Assembly: GCF_030272615.1 (NCBI RefSeq)
Contig: NC_081414.1
Span: 915,937,648-916,001,647 of the forward strand
Source: Cryptomeria japonica
Taxonomy: Eukaryota > Streptophyta > Pinopsida > Cupressales > Cupressaceae
Length of the DNA: 64,000 nucleotides
Reading direction: 5' to 3'
Position 1 is the stretch's first letter. Each line of letters starts with the position of its first letter. Position numbers and translations under genes: made by a program. Under the pieces are notes generated by a model, which saw nothing but the letters and a program-made list of their open reading frames with translations, did not search any database and was not told the DNA's origin. Of the stretch, positions 59,945 through 64,000 are shown piece by piece.

Positions 59945-60035
59945 TGGTGAACCCGACGTGAAATCTATCATTGCTTCCTCTTGCATTGCATTTGTTAGAT
60001 CTAGATCTAGATTTAGTGTATTTTCATTTCATTTT
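59945..60035 (+). other. Second PBS and 5' leader after element E
   Basis: TGGTGAACCCGACGTGAA at 59945-59962 and the next 73 bases repeat 48824-48914 almost exactly, then stop at 60035 where unrelated sequence begins. So this LTR also served as the 5' LTR of a further, now truncated, copy. Confidence 0.9.
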
Positions 60036-61330
60036 ATTTTCTCACTACCACTTCTTTTTGTGTTTTAATTGATAATGATTTTCTACCTCTTCTGTTAGGT
60101 GTCTTCTTAGTTGCAGATTCCACTCTAGGTGTTTGAGAAATAGGTAATGTTTGGGAGAAATCAAAATAAAAATCCTCTTTTGACATGTTTTTAGGGTATT
60201 CATTTTCCTTATCCAATTCATTCTCCTCTTTTATAATGTCATGTGTAGGTTCCTTTTCTTATATAGATCACTATCCTCTTCTACAATCTCATCTGCAATT
60301 TCTTTTAACTTAGTTGTAGTTGTGTTCATTGTTATGTGTGCAGCTAGATCCTCTAGTCTTCCTTCTTCGAAGAATTTATTAAAATCATCTTTTTCAATAT
60401 AAAATTCTTGTATTGCTTCCACCTATCCTTTGTGTTGTAAGTTGATTATATTTTCAATTTGGCACTCTAAGATCTCGTTGAGTGGAGATTTTGATGGTTT
60501 TCCCAAGAATACTTTAGAGTCTTCAATGACCAATGAAGGATCAACAAGTTTGTCTATAATAACTAAGGAATTCTCAACTATCTACAAGTCTCTAGGAGAG
60601 CTGCAATAGTCTTTTTTGGGGTTCATATGAATTGCCCAAGTATTTTGTTCATCATAATGGGAGTACTTTCCCCCATTAATTGTTTTCCTAGAATCATATT
60701 AGAAGTCCCCCATTGTTGGATTGCAATTGTATGGAGGTACCCTATTTTTTGTTTTGGATCCATTAAAGGTATGAGTTTGGTTTTTGGCTCCAGGGTTTTA
60801 TTGCAAATGATATTAAGGAGTGAAATTTAGAATCCATATCCGAGATATTTGACCTACTTTCCTTTTTTCATTACTTATAGATAATTTCAGCTCATTATTA
60901 TTTATTAAACTATCCGTATGTGTTGAACTTGTCTAGAATATAAAGGTCAAGATCTAAGGGAAGAGCAAGAGATGTAGTGAAAAATTATTCTCTAGTAGTT
61001 CATTAGGCATATCCTTTTCTATGAGTTGGATAAAAAATATGAAGTCATTCTTCTAAATCTCCTATTTATTTGGACACTCATCTCTTTTATGGGCCTTAAT
61101 GTGGTTGTTTGCACATACAGATTCGGAGTTTTCCAGAAATATCTCTTGTTTCCAAACACCCATCTTAGAATGGATCATTATTTCATATGAAAAATATTTT
61201 CTTGTATATAAAAGCACACAAAAGTGGATTAGGGCTTTTGGATTATCAAATATTGAATAATTGATTCTCAAAAAGATGTCAATTTTTTTCCCTAGGGTTT
61301 CAATTATATCCTCTTATATATACTCAAGTC
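60036..61330 (-). pseudogene. LINE ORF1-like relic with degenerate zinc knuckle
   Basis: A minus-strand frame can be followed from about 61330 to 60036 with stops and at least one frame change. KYFSYEIMIHSKMGVWKQ is followed by CANNHIKAHKRDEC (61115-61074), a CX2CX4HX4C knuckle with Asn for the second Cys. Then come a charged linker, VVIEDSKVFLGKP-like text, the helical acidic block LEDLAAHITMN, and a basic end RRGRKSLSIK. The arrangement of a beta-rich domain leading into a single knuckle and charged tail is that of ORF1 of plant LINEs (DUF4283 type). No endonuclease or RT is present. The assignment rests on spacing more than on sequence. Confidence 0.4.
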
Positions 61331-62793
61331 ATAGGGAATGAAGATCAATCCAATAAGGAATAAATTTTGTGTAAGAAGAAAATGGAATGCTTAAACTATT
61401 GTAAAACTAACAAAGATCCAACCACATAAAACCCTAGTTCTACAATAAAAGATCTGCCATACACCAATGGAGAACCTAAAACATGCAAAACATGAAAACA
61501 TAGAAATATTATACCATTCACATGATTAGTAAGGTTTGATCTCGATTGTTTCATATTTCCATTGACCTTGTTTGATATGATTGATCTCAAATTTTATATT
61601 ATGCACAAGAGCTCAACAAAGAACACATTGTGGTCGTGTAGATGCTTGATTACTTGATAGCTTGATTGCATGAAGATTGCTAGATATGTTAGGATCATGA
61701 AAGGATGAAGGAATCCCCTTATATAGAGAAAACCTTATAAAATGGAGGGATAAGATTGAGAGGTGAAAGGATAATTGGTCGGCTAGTATTAAAGGGTAGA
61801 TGGAGAAAATAATAAAATAATAGGAGGGTAGTGAGGATAATGAAAAAATAAATGACAAGTACCATGGAGGGAAAAAGCTAATGAATTAATTAAATAAATG
61901 AAGATCTATTCAATTAATAGAGGAAGTGGGATCTGATGAGAGCTATTTGTGTCTCATTTTATGTCATTTTCACCATATCCATTTCTATATTCCATTCCAT
62001 TTTAATATCATTCTACCATTTACGTTGCGTATGATTAAATATTAATAAGTGATATTTAATTTAGTTTTTAGATTAAATTATGGAAATTAATTATTGATTG
62101 TCTTTATTAATGAGCATTGTTATTATACGCCTTGGAAAATATATCTTGCAGCATGCTTCTTGTCATCTTCTATGTAGGAACCTTCTTGACACTCATTATT
62201 GCCACATGCACTCTTGTCACATCGATTCAGAGCATTGTTTATTCCAATGATATTGACCAATGCATATTCAAGAGGCATCAAATATGCTTACATGGTTGTA
62301 CACATCAACATTTGGTTGATATTTTAAATGTTGATTCTCACCTCAATATTCACTATTGAAAGAAGATGTCTCCCACTCCCAACTATTTATCGTACTTTAG
62401 CATATGATATACCTACCAATAACTACTACCACAACAATAATATTGATATGATTAAGTAGAACCCATGGTCTATTTTCTAGTTGTTTAGTGGAAATAGAAA
62501 TCTACCCATTTCCTATTTTCCTCTATTATTACAACAAAACTATTTTAACTCATGGCTGATAGAAAAGGTGTTATGTGAATCATTCTATTATCTGGTTCGT
62601 TGGTTGTAAATATTCTATTTCTATGCACATTTGTTATATGACTACACATATATAAGCAACATGGTATAAGCAACTGGGAGATAGAATTTCTAGCGGGAGC
62701 AGATTTCTCTATAGACTTTTGTATCGATAGTATTATTTTTTAATAAATAAAATATATGTTCCATGATCATTCTCCTATAAAGTGGCACCCCTT
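61331..62793. other. About 1.5 kb without recognised feature
   Basis: Only short open frames with biased composition on both strands. A purine-rich stretch (61735-61900) and AT-rich sequence (62030-62110) are visible. No LTR termini or domains were recognised. Confidence 0.35.
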
Positions 62794-63396
62794 TGTAGAA
62801 GCACAATCAGGATGTCCAAGGTCACTATCTAATTATATCTGGGTCATTTATGACTTGTAAATAATATATGTATGTATTTGAGTTCATTTTTATCCAATGG
62901 AGTCATAATGTAAGTCTACTTGAGCCATTTGTGTAAAAGTTGCATAGTTGTCCATTTAGGACCTAGTGGGGTCAAAGAGTCCAAATGATGTAAACATTCC
63001 ATGAAAGGGCATAAATTCTTGTAAAAGGTCATTTAAGGGTTATTTGATATGTTTATAATGTTTTTGTCAAGTTTTGGGGTCATTATTGCATTACATTGTA
63101 GAAGCACAATCAGGATGTCCAAGGTCACTATCTGATTATATTTGGGTCATTTATGACTTGTAAAGAATATATTTATGTATTTGAGTTCATTTTTATTCAA
63201 TGGAGTGATAATGTAAGGCTACTTGAGCCATTTGTGTAAAAGTTGCATAGTTGTCCATTTAGGACCTAGTGGGGTCAAAGAGTCCAAATGATGTAAACAT
63301 GCCATGAAAGGGCATAAATGCTTGTAAAAGGTCATTTAAGGGTTATTTGATATTTTTATAAGGTTTTTGTCAAGTTTGGGGTCATTATGTGAAAAT
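62794..63396. repeat. Tandem duplication with 303-bp period
   Basis: GTAGAAGCACAATCAGGATG begins at 62795 and again at 63098, and the two copies run in parallel for about 300 bases with roughly fifteen differences. No ORF is conserved between copies. Confidence 0.9.
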
Positions 63397-63557
63397 GTCA
63401 CAAAAAGTTGTCAAAAAGATGAAAAGTGGCAAAAATGCAATAATGTAAAATTGCATTAAAAGTTGAAAATGGGAAGTTGAAAGGTCTTGGAGGTATTTAT
63501 AAGGTCCAAACTGACCAAGAGGCTATAAAATGTTGTATTTGGTAAAACCAAACAAAA

Positions 63558-63842
63558 ATGAGAAGGAGGATAACAATTTTGAACAATTTGTCTATTCATA
63601 AGCTTGCCATTTTGATAGTTTCCATTGTTACTTGTTTGTTTCTAGGCCTTGTGCGGACCTGTACAGCCTGGAAACCATTTATAATTATCATTATTAGATA
63701 TTATCTTGAATTATTTTCCTTCTTGTTTTGGTTTGGAGTGATTTCATTGAGAAACGAAGAAGTTATGGATATTTTATGGATTGCAACGTCTAGATTTCCT
63801 GAAAATAGTCATGTTGCAGTGTATGGTATGGACGCATATTAA
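63558..63842 (+). other. Unrecognised 94-codon hydrophobic open frame
   Basis: Two hydrophobic stretches (about residues 16-32 and 41-62) could be membrane segments, but the sequence is T-rich and such runs arise by chance. Part of the nucleotide text (GTTTTGG..GATTTCATT) recurs degenerately at about 63905-63930, which suggests repeat DNA. Probably not a gene. Confidence 0.12.
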
Positions 63843-64000
63843 ATATTTATGAAATATAAATTCATTAATTGCAAATATTTTTGATTAACCTTTATTTCTC
63901 CTTTGTTTTGGATCGATTTCATTTAGTTTTGAGAAAGTTATAAAGGTTTTGGTGAAAACCGGTTTTAAGATCTCTTAAATGGAGTTGCTGGAAGGGTTTG

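Noticed and set aside
63558-63842. Small membrane protein gene
   Set aside because: T-rich composition explains the hydrophobic runs, part of the text recurs nearby as repeat, and no start context or homologue supports it.

Overview
This window reads as nuclear DNA of a seed plant, most likely a gymnosperm. It is AT-rich, dense in very long LTRs (about 0.3 to 1.9 kb), and holds degenerate Ty1/copia and Ty3/gypsy (Tat-like) elements nested in one another. No intact host gene, rRNA, complete tRNA gene, CRISPR array or prokaryotic signal was found. Placement as a plant rests on the Tat-type dual RNase H, the copia families and a plant mobile domain (PMD) protein. Placement as a gymnosperm is inference from element size and style.

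Layout. 1-6138 (minus): a decayed element with a multi-zinc-knuckle Gag and a large accessory ORF but no pol. It is split at 3478-5511 by a truncated LTR insertion that carries the 3' part of a tRNA. 6636-11050 (plus): a copia element with 5' LTR, PBS and gag-pol, cut off in the reverse transcriptase. 11100-17627 (plus): a second and a third copy of the accessory ORF, each followed by a PPT and an LTR. 17628-18898: a fragment of Tat-type gypsy protease/RT. 20027-44987: a nest at least four layers deep. A minus-strand solo LTR holds element B (20598-44228, exact target duplication ACAAA, Gag-Pro only). Element B holds element C (24830-35714, a gag-only minus-strand element). Element C holds a nearly complete copia element (26274-34048). 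Element B also holds a separate minus-strand accessory ORF of about 1,100 codons (D, 35918-39222). 44988-47156: AT-rich DNA with no gene seen. 47157-59941: a Tat-type gypsy element (E) with near-identical LTRs, broken pol, and an antisense, intron-containing PMD gene between pol and the 3' LTR; its 3' LTR is followed by a second PBS and leader. 60036-61330 (minus): a LINE ORF1-like relic. 62794-63396: a 303-bp tandem duplication.

How the parts work together. Pol functions are intact nowhere. Only the copia element at 26274 and element E retain all pol domains, and both carry stops, frameshifts and a Glu-to-Lys change at a catalytic position. Elements B and C, the minus-strand element at the left edge, and the LTR-ORF-LTR unit at 14382-17627 lack reverse transcriptase and would have depended on enzymes supplied in trans. 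The most distinctive content is the accessory ORF family (three related copies plus a possible distant relative) and the antisense PMD gene carried as cargo by element E.
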